Notes: generated by a model from the letters alone, not told the origin. Counted from the first letter of the stretch, positions 1-6,450 are shown. The stretch: DNA of 7,683 nt from Akkermansiaceae bacterium (GCA_029288115.1 JARFPV010000514.1:1-7683); one strand, 5' to 3'. Program-made: numbers and translations.

Positions 1-1
1 C

Positions 2-244
2 CCGGACATGAAGTTATCGGGCGAGCGTGATGGAAAATCCGAGGATCGCTGGGACTACAATGTTTACATCCCCGTCTACTCCCACGGATTCAGTTCATAC
101 TACGGCTGTGGCTACTACGGCAGACATAGATATTACGGAACATACTTCCACCCATCGGTTCATTACGTGCCGCGCCGTGGTTCATCCGTGTTTTTCAAGA
201 ACCACAAAGTCGTTGGTTGGAGCCGCGTGCAGCGCAATTTCTAA
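2..244 (+). CDS. C-terminal fragment of a Tyr-rich hypothetical protein (5' end outside window)
   Basis: The frame is open from the left edge of the window to a TAA at 242-244. The first ATG in it is at 8, but nothing upstream is visible and the frame has no stop before it, so this is probably the 3' end of a longer gene. The visible 80 residues begin PDMKLSGERDGKSEDRWDY. They contain a Tyr/Gly/His-rich middle (SSYYGCGYYGRHRYYG) and end in GSSVFFKNHKVVGWSRVQRNF-stop. The pattern of PD near a Gly/Asp-rich turn, WDY, and a closing strand like V-F-x-N-x-K-V-V-G-W loosely recalls BamE/SmpA-type small envelope proteins. That resemblance is weak, and I do not assign a function. The gene converges on the lysine-rich gene on the opposite strand. 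The hairpin at 268-296 lies between them, but its T-tract serves the minus strand. Confidence 0.55.
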   Translation, partial: PDMKLSGERDGKSEDRWDYNVYIPVYSHGFSSYYGCGYYGRHRYYGTYFHPSVHYVPRRGSSVFFKNHKVVGWSRVQRNF

Positions 245-260
245 GTGCCCCTTCCTATCC

Positions 261-296
261 AAAAAACAAGGTCGGCTGCACGTGGCAACCGACCTT
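261..296 (-). terminator. Intrinsic terminator of the lysine-rich gene
   Basis: Read on the minus strand, a 12-bp stem (arms 285-296 and 268-279) has eleven Watson-Crick pairs, one U-G wobble and a 5-nt loop. It is followed directly by GTTTTTT (rc of 261-267). It begins 28 nt after the TAA of the lysine-rich gene at 325. On the plus strand the stem has a mismatch and no following T-run, so it acts mainly for the minus strand. Confidence 0.85.
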
Positions 297-324
297 GAAG
301 TCGAAAGTCTGATAGTTCAGAAAA

Positions 325-606
325 TTACTCGGCGTCCTTCTTAGGTGCAGCCGTTTTGGCGGCTTTTTTAGCTGCTTTCTTGGCGGTCTTTTTCACAGCT
401 TTTTTAGCAACCTTGGTGGCGGCTTTCTTGGCGGCTTTCTTGGCAGTCTTCTTCACAGCTGCTTTTTTCGCTGCTTTCTTAACTGTCTTCTTGGCAGGTT
501 TGGACGACTTGCTGGCTGCGATGGTGGCTTTCACCTGCTCCTTCTTACGCTTGAGATACTGCTTGCGGCGGCTGCGCTTGATGACTTTGTTATGTTGTTT
601 ACCCAT
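325..606 (-). CDS. Lysine/alanine-rich histone H1-like basic protein, 93 aa
   Basis: This is a very basic 93-residue protein with 34 lysines. Residues 1-26 (starting MGKQHNKVIKRSRRK) are a non-repetitive Arg/Lys block. Residues 36-84 are a low-complexity run of KKAA, KKTA and KKAV units, and the end is PKKDAE. Such tails resemble the C-terminal domain of eukaryotic histone H1 and bacterial H1-like proteins (chlamydial Hc1/Hc2, AlgP-type), which bind nucleic acid non-specifically. A role in nucleoid compaction or RNA/ribosome binding is inference. The start is the ATG at 604-606. A longer version from a TTG at 652-654 would add 16 residues (PHTQTLIPPAHQSFP) that are unlike the rest, so I reject it. 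No Shine-Dalgarno is visible before the ATG. The gene lies 83 nt after ilvA and could be read from the ilvA promoter; I see no convincing promoter in the gap. A strong terminator follows. Confidence 0.85.
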   Translation of the reverse strand: MGKQHNKVIKRSRRKQYLKRKKEQVKATIAASKSSKPAKKTVKKAAKKAAVKKTAKKAAKKAATKVAKKAVKKTAKKAAKKAAKTAAPKKDAE

Positions 607-689
607 GGGAAATGATTGATGTGCAGGGGGGATTAACGTCTGTGTGTGTGGCAAGCAAGCCCAAAGTGTACGGAATCAGGCGGATTCAC

Positions 690-2246
690 TCACTTATCTT
701 CACGCTTTTTGCCGGTAAGCCGATAAAATGTCTCGTTGCTGACTTCGCGCGCTGCACGAATACTGTCTCCCTGCATTGCTAGAATGCGCTCCATACAGGC
801 GTCCCGGTCTCCTGCAGAGGCAAATTCCATCCCAACCAAAGCACGTCCCACACGCTCACCGGAGTAGGCGTAGTTGAAGTAACACAGGCTGGCGATATCC
901 TTCACCCCGGTCATGAACTCAAGGAAAGCACCGGCCCGCTCAGGAAACTCGATATTGATAAAAAGTGGATTCTCAAACAGCTCGGGAGAGTAGTTGATGA
1001 TGCGGTAACCAACATCCTCGTCCTTGGAGACATCGATCGCCTCCACGCCACGTCCCTGCACCACGCGATCGAGCTCAGCATAGTCATCCACTGATCCAAT
1101 CAGCCCAATCACAGGATGCTGGGGATCGGAATCAATCTTTCCATACTGAAGGTCGATGATACTGACGTCCTCCGGCAATTGACTCAGAAAGTCCACCAAT
1201 GAACCTTTCCCTTCCGGAATGGGAACACGTAAAAAACGCCGGTGTTTTGAACCGATGCCCGCACGCATGGCGATGCCGCTGAGCTGGGCAAAATCCATAT
1301 TCGCACCACAAACCACGGTGAGTACCTTTTCACCATCGGCAACCTCACCTGCCTGATCGTGTTTATGAAATCCAGCCAGTGCCATTGCACCGCTCGGCTC
1401 GGGGATGATGCGCAGGCACTCCCACATGCTGCGGATTGCGTGGCACACTTCATCGTTGGTCACCGTCACAATGCCATCCAGAAGCTCGTTACATAATTCA
1501 AAAGTTTGCTCGCCCACCTTACGCACAGCCGTGCCATCGCAAAAGACATCCAGGTAATCCAAGTCAACGGGTTCACCGGCATCTATCGCGGCAAGCATCG
1601 ATGCCTGTCCCGTCCCCTCCACACCGTAGACCTTGACCTCCGGCCAATAACGCTTCAGCCAGCACGCCACAGCTGCCGCAAGCCCACCACCACCAACGGC
1701 GAGGTAAACCCGATCGAACGGCCCCTTGCCGCTCATCACCACCTCATCAGCCAGTGTTCCCTGACCTCCCATCGTCACGAGGTTATCGTAAGGATGGATA
1801 TAGACCGCCTGTGTGTCGTCACAGAACTGTTTTGCCGCCAATCCGGCATCGTCATAGGTATCACCCACGAGCCGAATCTCAACGGCGTCACCACCGAAAC
1901 GTTTGACCTCTCGTTGCTTTACTTCAGGAGTGGACCGCGGCATAAAGATCACTGCCTTGCAGCCAAGAGCTGCAGCCGAGAGCGCGACTCCCTGGGCATG
2001 GTTACCGGCTGAAGCCGAAACAACTCCCCTAGCCCGCTGCGTCTCACCCAGTGCCGCCATCGCGTTGTAAGCACCACGCCACTTGAACGCCTTGATCGGA
2101 CCAAGATCCTCACGCTTGGCCCAAACCTCGGCACCCGTTCCCGGCAGAGTGAGCTGCTCCAATGGCGTCACCTCACCCACAGCATATACCCGCTCACGGG
2201 CTGCCAGGATTTCCTCGAATAGTTTGTCTGTGGTCGCAGGACTCAT
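690..2246 (-). CDS. ilvA: Threonine ammonia-lyase (threonine deaminase), biosynthetic, 518 aa
   Basis: This PLP enzyme deaminates L-threonine to 2-oxobutanoate and ammonia, the first step toward isoleucine, in the cytoplasm. In 518-aa numbering, the fold-type II catalytic domain carries the Schiff-base lysine in AFKWRGAYNAM (K55). It also has SASAGNHAQG (77-86), the phosphate-binding glycines GGGG (185-188), EPSGAMALAG (283-292) and VCGANMD (312-318). The C-terminal third has two ACT-like regulatory repeats, starting near RRFLRVPIPEGKGSL (336-350) and NPLFINIEFPERAGAF (426-441). Length and layout match the long E. coli IlvA type (514 aa), which isoleucine inhibits and valine relieves; the short catabolic TdcB type lacks this region. 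The start is the ATG at 2244-2246. A TTG at 2283-2285 would add 13 residues but lies inside the predicted -10 box, upstream of the expected transcription start. The stop is TGA. No Shine-Dalgarno is evident. The gene is not next to other ilv genes. Confidence 0.95.
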   Translation of the reverse strand: MSPATTDKLFEEILAARERVYAVGEVTPLEQLTLPGTGAEVWAKREDLGPIKAFKWRGAYNAMAALGETQRARGVVSASAGNHAQGVALSAAALGCKAVIFMPRSTPEVKQREVKRFGGDAVEIRLVGDTYDDAGLAAKQFCDDTQAVYIHPYDNLVTMGGQGTLADEVVMSGKGPFDRVYLAVGGGGLAAAVACWLKRYWPEVKVYGVEGTGQASMLAAIDAGEPVDLDYLDVFCDGTAVRKVGEQTFELCNELLDGIVTVTNDEVCHAIRSMWECLRIIPEPSGAMALAGFHKHDQAGEVADGEKVLTVVCGANMDFAQLSGIAMRAGIGSKHRRFLRVPIPEGKGSLVDFLSQLPEDVSIIDLQYGKIDSDPQHPVIGLIGSVDDYAELDRVVQGRGVEAIDVSKDEDVGYRIINYSPELFENPLFINIEFPERAGAFLEFMTGVKDIASLCYFNYAYSGERVGRALVGMEFASAGDRDACMERILAMQGDSIRAAREVSNETFYRLTGKKREDK

Positions 2247-2284
2247 CAGTGTGTGGTGATATATCGGTGGGTAGGCTTTGTCCA

Positions 2285-2314
2285 ATTACAATGCTTACGA
2301 GTGTGGTTTTTCAA
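2285..2314 (-). promoter_or_regulatory. Predicted sigma70-type promoter of ilvA
   Basis: On the minus strand, a -35 box TTGAAA (rc of 2309-2314, 5/6 to consensus) is separated by 18 nt from a -10 box TGTAAT (rc of 2285-2290, 5/6). Transcription should start near 2278, giving a leader of about 32 nt before the ATG at 2246. The -10 box shares one base with the TTG codon at 2283-2285, which argues against that longer start. I see no leader peptide or attenuator in the short leader. Confidence 0.6.
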
Positions 2315-2340
2315 TGAGGTGCTGATTGCGGCGAAATTAG

Positions 2341-2434
2341 GATCCCGCGTCTGCGGGGTCGGCAGGATATGTGGACGCGATGGGCTGGGGTAGATTACTC
2401 CGTAGGTTGCCGACAGGTTGCAAACCTGTCCTAC
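2341..2434. repeat. Palindromic, REP-like intergenic element
   Basis: Two inverted repeats lie in the non-coding stretch between the secY terminator and the ilvA promoter. The first pairs 2341-2348 with 2353-2360 (8 bp, one G-T) around a 4-nt loop. The second pairs 2412-2419 (GACAGGTT) with 2423-2430 perfectly around GCA, and an outer GTAG/CTAC pair (2402-2405 with 2431-2434) encloses it. There is no coding potential and no long T-run. Compact GC-rich palindromes between genes are typical of interspersed REP-type repeats, but copy number cannot be judged from one window. Confidence 0.45.
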
Positions 2435-2454
2435 TTTTCAGGGGCAATACTATC

Positions 2455-2490
2455 AAAAAAAATCCGGCCTGCGGGAAATCGCGGGCCGGA
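2455..2490 (-). terminator. Intrinsic terminator after secY
   Basis: On the minus strand, an 11-position stem (arms 2480-2490 and 2463-2473) has ten Watson-Crick pairs and one C-A mismatch. The loop is 6 nt, and eight consecutive T (rc of 2455-2462) follow. It begins 24 nt after the secY stop. It marks the end of the spc operon here and separates it from ilvA. Confidence 0.88.
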
Positions 2491-2514
2491 TGGAAAATCT
2501 ATGTGAAGTTCGAT

Positions 2515-4029
2515 CTAATTGCCCTGGTAAATCCAGTAGGAAATACCAATCACGATGAGGATCGCAATGAACACGAGCAGGTAAACCATTGTGCTGCTAG
2601 ACGCACGCTCACCAGTATTCTGGAGTCGGTCGTAGCGGCCTTTGATCTTACCCTTGCGCAGGAATCCATCGTAGTTGCGCTGCAGCAGGTGGGTCTCAAC
2701 CTGGCGCATGAAATCGAGTAGCACACCGACGATAATCAGCAAGCTGGTGCCGCCGAAGAATGAGGTAACCATAAATGGCAGTTCCTTGCCGATGATACCA
2801 CGAGGCATCTGGGCAACAATCCATGGCAGGATGAAAATAATCGTCAGGAAGATCGCACCGGCAAAAGTCAGGCGAGTCATCGTGAAATCAAGGAAGTCCG
2901 CGGTGGGCTTTCCTGGACGCACGCCGGGGACGTAACCACCGCTACGTTTCAGGTTTTCAGAGATCTCACTAGGCTGGAACATGGTTGCCACCCAGAAGTA
3001 GGAGAAGAAGAAGATCATCACACCCGCTACCAGATAGTAAGTAAGCTCACCGCCTGCGAGGGCATTTTGAACTTTCTGCGACCATTCCTGCGTTGGAAAT
3101 GCGGACTGAAGAATGAATGCGGGAAGCGAAAGGATAGCGGTGGCAAAGATGATCGGCATCACACCAGCGTAGTTCACCTTAAGCGGCAGATACTGGGTCT
3201 GCCCACCAAGCTGTTTGCGGCCCATCACACGTTTGGCATACTGGATCACAATCCGGCGCTGGGCTTGCGTAATGGCGATGGTCGCAGCGATCACGAACAG
3301 CAGGAATGCCACAAGGAATACGAGGAAGGCAGAAGCACCAGGACCAGCATTGTTACCGGTGACAAGAGTCTGCCAGGTGATAACCAGCGATCCTGGAAGC
3401 GCGGAGATAATGTTTACCGTAATAATCAGCGAGATACCGTTACCCAAGCCACGCTCGGTAATCTGGTCACCAATCCACATCAGCAAGAGGGTTCCGGTAA
3501 CAATGGTCAGGACAGTCATGGCGATGAAACCAAAGCCATGCCCGGGCACCACTTCACCAAACTTGGAAATTCCACTCAGTCCGGGGATATTGCCGGGGTT
3601 CTTGAGGCTGATCGCAAGGAGGTATCCCTGCACCAGTGCAATCACGATGGTAACAAAGCGTGTATACTGGGTGATTTTCTGACGGCCACCGTCTTCCTTC
3701 GCAAGTTTGGAAAGCTTGGGAACCACCGCTGTCATCAACTGCATCATAATGGATGCCGAGATGTAGGGCATGATACCGAGAGCAAACACACCCATCTTCT
3801 GGAGTCCACCACCGGAGAAAAATCCGAGCATGGCACCAACAGCGGCTCCGGCTCCTTCATCACCACCCGCGGCCTGCTTGGCGGTCAGGAATCGGTCAAT
3901 TACACTGGCATCAACACCCGGGAGGGTGACGTGGACACCGAGACGGACGATGACGATCATCGCCAAGGTAAAAAGGATACGTTCCCGGAGTTCCGGGACT
4001 TTCCATGTGCTCGCAAATGCGGAGATCAT
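2515..4029 (-). CDS. secY: Preprotein translocase subunit SecY, 504 aa
   Basis: SecY is the channel of the SecYEG translocon in the inner membrane. Recognisable SecY segments are VPELRERILFTLAMIVIVRLG at the first membrane helix and PYISASIMMQLMTAVVP at helix 2 (88-104). GLGNGISLII (194-203) follows, then the cytoplasmic loop QRRIVIQYAKR (257-267), LPLKVNYAGVMPIIFA (281-296), and SENLKRSGGYVPGVRPGKPT (357-376) in the ribosome/SecA-binding loop. The canonical protein ends near RNYDGFLRKGKIKGR (451-465). This one continues for 39 residues and contains a further hydrophobic segment (482-500) that looks like an eleventh membrane helix, so it is longer than E. coli SecY (443 aa). Residues 50-67 also form a Gly/Ala-rich insert in the first periplasmic loop. 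The start is the ATG at 4027-4029, with no Shine-Dalgarno. The gene sits last in the operon, 178 nt after rplO. Confidence 0.97.
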   Translation of the reverse strand: MISAFASTWKVPELRERILFTLAMIVIVRLGVHVTLPGVDASVIDRFLTAKQAAGGDEGAGAAVGAMLGFFSGGGLQKMGVFALGIMPYISASIMMQLMTAVVPKLSKLAKEDGGRQKITQYTRFVTIVIALVQGYLLAISLKNPGNIPGLSGISKFGEVVPGHGFGFIAMTVLTIVTGTLLLMWIGDQITERGLGNGISLIITVNIISALPGSLVITWQTLVTGNNAGPGASAFLVFLVAFLLFVIAATIAITQAQRRIVIQYAKRVMGRKQLGGQTQYLPLKVNYAGVMPIIFATAILSLPAFILQSAFPTQEWSQKVQNALAGGELTYYLVAGVMIFFFSYFWVATMFQPSEISENLKRSGGYVPGVRPGKPTADFLDFTMTRLTFAGAIFLTIIFILPWIVAQMPRGIIGKELPFMVTSFFGGTSLLIIVGVLLDFMRQVETHLLQRNYDGFLRKGKIKGRYDRLQNTGERASSSTMVYLLVFIAILIVIGISYWIYQGN

Positions 4030-4087
4030 TGAATTGGATTTGTCAGTTGAAGTTAAAGAGTTGCCAGTTATCTGGCGTGCGCGCTGG

Positions 4088-4137
4088 GTTTATACGCATG
4101 GAGAGGAAGTGCGCAAGCACTTCCCCTCGATATAAAC
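4088..4137. other. Long hairpin in the rplO-secY gap
   Basis: A 12-bp inner stem (4101-4112 with 4117-4128) has one non-Watson-Crick position, which is a G-U wobble on the transcribed minus strand, and a 4-nt loop. It is enclosed by a perfect outer 7-bp stem GTTTATA/TATAAAC (4088-4094 with 4131-4137), with an internal loop of 6 and 2 nt between them. A third small hairpin, GCCAG-TTAT-CTGGC, follows at 4063-4076. No T-run follows the large hairpin on the minus strand, so it is not a normal terminator. It could be an mRNA-processing or translational-control structure in the secY leader, or an interspersed palindrome. The structure is directly visible; its function is unknown. Confidence 0.6.
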
Positions 4138-4167
4138 AAGTTATTTTGTGGGATGAAGCACTGAGAT

Positions 4168-4198
4168 AAAACTGGCGGCGGCATGAGGCCATGCCACC
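4168..4198 (-). terminator. Weak terminator-like or attenuator hairpin after rplO
   Basis: On the minus strand, 9 nt after the rplO stop, a 9-bp stem GGTGGCATG/CATGCCGCC (arms 4190-4198 and 4177-4185, one U-G wobble) closes a 4-nt loop. Five bases and then TTTT (rc of 4168-4171) follow. The T-run is short and displaced, so full termination is unlikely. Partial attenuation between the ribosomal genes and secY is possible. Confidence 0.35.
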
Positions 4199-4207
4199 CT
4201 ACCAAAT

Positions 4208-4648
4208 TTAGGCGATGCTTCCTCCGGCTTTTTCGATTTTCTCCTTCGCGGATGCGCTGACTTTGCAGCCTTCCACGGTGAGTTTTTTCTCGATATCACC
4301 ATTGCCGAGGACTTTCACTGCATCGTAGGTTCCCTTCACAAGGCGTGCCTTCTTGAGGGTCTCCATGTTGACAGTGTCGCCATCTTCAAAGCGATCGTTG
4401 AGACTGGATACGTTGACCACGGCAATCTTGTCCTGGAAACGGGTGTTATTGAAGCCGCGCTTAGGAAGACGACGATGGAGTGGCATCTGGCCACCTTCGA
4501 AGCCGGGACGAACGCCACCACCTGAGCGGGACTTCTGACCTTTATGGCCACGTCCTGATGTCTTACCCAAGCCGGAGCTTTCGCCACAGCCGAGACGCTT
4601 CACACGGTGCTTGGCTCCGCGGTTTGGTTTGAGAGAATGTAAGTTCAT
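4208..4648 (-). CDS. rplO: 50S ribosomal protein L15, 146 aa
   Basis: L15 is a large-subunit protein that binds 23S rRNA late in assembly. The N-terminal half has the typical basic, glycine-rich tail: [18 protein letters not shown], then [20 protein letters not shown] (24-43), [20 protein letters not shown] (44-63) and RGFNN. The globular C-terminal end has [20 protein letters not shown] (123-142), as in the family. The length of 146 aa is normal (E. coli 144). It starts at an ATG without a Shine-Dalgarno, 72 nt after rpsE. In most bacteria rpmD (L30) would lie in that gap, but it is absent here. A 178-nt structured gap follows before secY. Confidence 0.98.
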   Translation of the reverse strand: MNLHSLKPNRGAKHRVKRLGCGESSGLGKTSGRGHKGQKSRSGGGVRPGFEGGQMPLHRRLPKRGFNNTRFQDKIAVVNVSSLNDRFEDGDTVNMETLKKARLVKGTYDAVKVLGNGDIEKKLTVEGCKVSASAKEKIEKAGGSIA

Positions 4649-4720
4649 TTCTAAATTTGGTTTTTGGTTTTCTTGACCGCCATAGCCTTGGCGGCGGAGG
4701 TTGGAACTTGGAGTTTAAGT

Positions 4721-5452
4721 CTAGAGAGACTCTTTGACTTTCTTGCCACGGCTAGCGAGGACTTCCTCACGGGTGCGCAGCTCGGAAAGTGCCTTCATGG
4801 TAGCTTTGACCACATTGGCGTGGTTGTTGGAGCCCAGGCTCTTACCAAGGACGTCAGTGATACCGACGGCCTCACAGACGGCGCGCACACCACCACCGGC
4901 GATAATTCCGGTTCCGGGGCTTGCTGGCTTGAGAAGAACCACACCGCCACCGTGCTCAGCCTGCACTTCGTGCGGGATGGTGCCGTTGACGATTTTCATG
5001 CGGACCAGTGAACGCTTGGCGTCATCACTACCCTTGCGGATGCATTCGGCGACTTCTTTAGCCTTACCGAATCCGACACCTACGCGGCCTTCCTTGTCAC
5101 CGGAAACCATCAGGGCGGAGAAGCTGAAACGACGTCCACCTTTGGTAGCTGTGGCACAACGGTTGATGAAGACGACTTTTTCGGTCAGTTCCTTACCATC
5201 CTCAGTCATTGGCTTGGGAGGTGCCTGGCGTTGAGGGCGACCACCTCCACGGCGGTTACCGCCACGGCCGCCACGATTATTGTCGCGACCACCATCTTGC
5301 GGCTTGGCCTCGTCAGCAGCTGCGGGAGCGTCGGTTTTGGGTGCCTCGGCAGCTGGAGCGTCAGCAGCAGGAGCTGGTGCCTCGGCGGCTGGTGCAGGAG
5401 TTTCTGCGGGCTTCTCCTCGGGAGTGTTGTTTTCTGTTGGATTATCAGACAT
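4721..5452 (-). CDS. rpsE: 30S ribosomal protein S5 with long N-terminal extension, 243 aa
   Basis: S5 is a small-subunit protein at the mRNA entry side that affects decoding fidelity. The conserved core begins near [20 protein letters not shown] (88-107). It includes [20 protein letters not shown] (108-127), [33 protein letters not shown] (167-186), [20 protein letters not shown] (187-206) and [12 protein letters not shown]. The core matches the family over about 155 residues (E. coli S5 is 166-167 aa). The first 87 residues are additional: an acidic Pro/Ala-rich stretch (about 11-50) followed by an RGG-type basic patch (54-76, [19 protein letters not shown]). These are in frame with the core, the ATG at 5450-5452 is the natural start 20 nt after rplR, and no nearer start suits the core. 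The extension is probably disordered and may bind RNA. There is no Shine-Dalgarno. Confidence 0.97.
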   Translation of the reverse strand: MSDNPTENNTPEEKPAETPAPAAEAPAPAADAPAAEAPKTDAPAAADEAKPQDGGRDNNRGGRGGNRRGGGRPQRQAPPKPMTEDGKELTEKVVFINRCATATKGGRRFSFSALMVSGDKEGRVGVGFGKAKEVAECIRKGSDDAKRSLVRMKIVNGTIPHEVQAEHGGGVVLLKPASPGTGIIAGGGVRAVCEAVGITDVLGKSLGSNNHANVVKATMKALSELRTREEVLASRGKKVKESL

Positions 5453-5472
5453 GATATAAAATGCGTGAGGGA

Positions 5473-5829
5473 TTAGAATTGGAGACCAGCCTTACGTGCG
5501 GCATCTGCGAGTGCTTTGATTTTTCCGTGGTAGAGGTGGCCACCACGGTCGAAAACCACCTTCTCGATCTTGGCTTCCTGGGCGCGCTTGGCGACCAGTT
5601 CACCTACTTTCTCGGCAGTGGATTGGTTGGATGCAGCATTTTCAATACCTTTGTCCAGGCTGGATGCGGCACAGAGGGTGTTCCCTGCTGTATCGTCAAT
5701 CACCTGAGCATAGATGTGCTGATTGCTGTAGCTCACGGCGAGGCGTGGGCATGCGTTAGTGCCAGCCACCTTCTTGCGGATGCGGCGGTGAATACGCTGG
5801 CGAACTTTCTTTCGGTTGAGAGTGCTCAT
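5473..5829 (-). CDS. rplR: 50S ribosomal protein L18, 118 aa
   Basis: L18 binds 5S rRNA together with L5 and helps place it in the central protuberance. The basic N-terminus ([20 protein letters not shown]) and [19 protein letters not shown] (28-46) are typical, as is the closing signature [19 protein letters not shown] (93-111) with ARKAGLQF at the end. The length of 118 aa equals the usual size (E. coli 117). It starts at an ATG 38 nt after rplF. That gap is filled by a 7-bp tandem repeat and has no Shine-Dalgarno. Both 5S-binding partners, L5 and L18, are encoded in this operon. Confidence 0.98.
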   Translation of the reverse strand: MSTLNRKKVRQRIHRRIRKKVAGTNACPRLAVSYSNQHIYAQVIDDTAGNTLCAASSLDKGIENAASNQSTAEKVGELVAKRAQEAKIEKVVFDRGGHLYHGKIKALADAARKAGLQF

Positions 5830-5835
5830 TAGATT

Positions 5836-5863
5836 AGTAATTGGTAATTTGTAATTAGTAATT
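5836..5863. repeat. Four tandem 7-bp repeats (minus-strand unit AATTACN)
   Basis: On the plus strand the units are AGTAATT, GGTAATT, TGTAATT and AGTAATT, head to tail, differing only at the first base. They occupy 28 of the 38 nt between the rplF stop (5868) and the rplR start (5829) and therefore form the whole upstream region of rplR. The repeat is directly visible. It could vary in copy number by slippage and so change spacing or translation of rplR; that consequence is inference. Confidence 0.85.
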
Positions 5864-5867
5864 CAGT

Positions 5868-6407
5868 TTACTGGACGCTCTTACCGGCTTTACGGCGAAC
5901 GCGCTCGCCAACGTAGCGAACTCCCTTGCCCTTGAACGGCTCAGGCGGGTAATAACGGCGAACTTCGGCAGCGAACTGACCCACAACCTGCTTGTTGATA
6001 CCTTCCACCTTGATGTTGGTATTGCTATCAACGGTAACGGTGAGGCCCTCAGGAATGGGGTGAAGAATCGGGTGGCTTTTACCGAGGCTGAGATCCAGAT
6101 TCTTGCCCTTGACGGCGGCACGGAAACCAACGCCCTGGATTTCCAGTTGCTTGGTAAAGCCGGTGCTGACGCCCTCGATCATGTTGCTGATCAGGCTGCG
6201 GGATGTGCCGTGAAGTGCCTTGTGACGGCGGTGCTCGGAAGCACGCTTCACGGTGACGGTGCCGTCCTCTTCCTCGAGGGAGATGCCTTCGGGCATGGTC
6301 CACTCAAGCTTGCCCTTGGGGCCTTCGACGGTGACATTGCCCGCATCATCAGCCTTAACGCTGACTTTCTCGGGCAGGGTGATTGTTTTTAATCCAATAC
6401 GTGACAT
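5868..6407 (-). CDS. rplF: 50S ribosomal protein L6, 179 aa
   Basis: L6 is a two-domain large-subunit protein near the factor-binding site. It starts MSRIGLKTITLPEKVSV and has the N-domain pattern NVTVEGPKGKLEW (24-36). The junction reads RHKALHGTSRSLISNMIEGV (61-80) and GFTKQLEIQGVGFRA (83-97). The C-terminal signature is VVGQFAAEVRRYYPPEPFKG (141-160) with KGVRYVGERVRRKAGK. The length of 179 aa is normal (E. coli 177). The start is the ATG at 6405-6407. It is backed by AAAGGAGG 8 nt upstream, the only clear Shine-Dalgarno in the window. Confidence 0.98.
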   Translation of the reverse strand: MSRIGLKTITLPEKVSVKADDAGNVTVEGPKGKLEWTMPEGISLEEEDGTVTVKRASEHRRHKALHGTSRSLISNMIEGVSTGFTKQLEIQGVGFRAAVKGKNLDLSLGKSHPILHPIPEGLTVTVDSNTNIKVEGINKQVVGQFAAEVRRYYPPEPFKGKGVRYVGERVRRKAGKSVQ

Positions 6408-6415
6408 GGTATTAT

Positions 6416-6423
6416 CCTCCTTT
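6416..6423 (-). promoter_or_regulatory. Strong Shine-Dalgarno of rplF
   Basis: The minus strand reads AAAGGAGG (rc of 6416-6423), then 8 nt, then the rplF ATG. This is a perfect anti-16S core at good spacing. No other gene in the window has a comparable site. Confidence 0.88.
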
Positions 6424-6450
6424 GGTTAGATGGTTTGAAAATGCGTGGGG

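Noticed and set aside
356..619. Hydrophobic plus-strand frame (AAFLAAFLAVFF repeats) resembling a membrane protein
   Set aside because: It is the complement of the KKAA-type lysine tail: AAG/GCC codons read backwards give Leu/Phe/Ala. The minus-strand reading has the coherent head, start and terminator.
607..689. Possible promoter for the lysine-rich gene in the 83-nt gap after ilvA
   Set aside because: TTGCCA at a wrong spacing (13 nt) from a poor -10 is the best I found, so read-through from ilvA is equally likely. A 5-bp GAATC/GATTC stem at 673-687 is too weak to be a terminator.
1506..2012. 168-codon plus-strand frame opposite ilvA
   Set aside because: It lies wholly within the conserved catalytic region of threonine deaminase on the other strand. 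It has no family pattern and no start signals.
2283..2285. TTG as the ilvA start (531-aa version)
   Set aside because: It overlaps the -10 box and lies upstream of the predicted transcript start. The extra 13 residues match nothing in the family, and the ATG at 2246 fits better.
3067..4032. Long plus-strand open frame (321 codons) opposite secY
   Set aside because: It is exactly antisense to well-conserved SecY. Its translation is rich in His, Asp and Gly without any recognisable family and reflects codon bias of the true gene.
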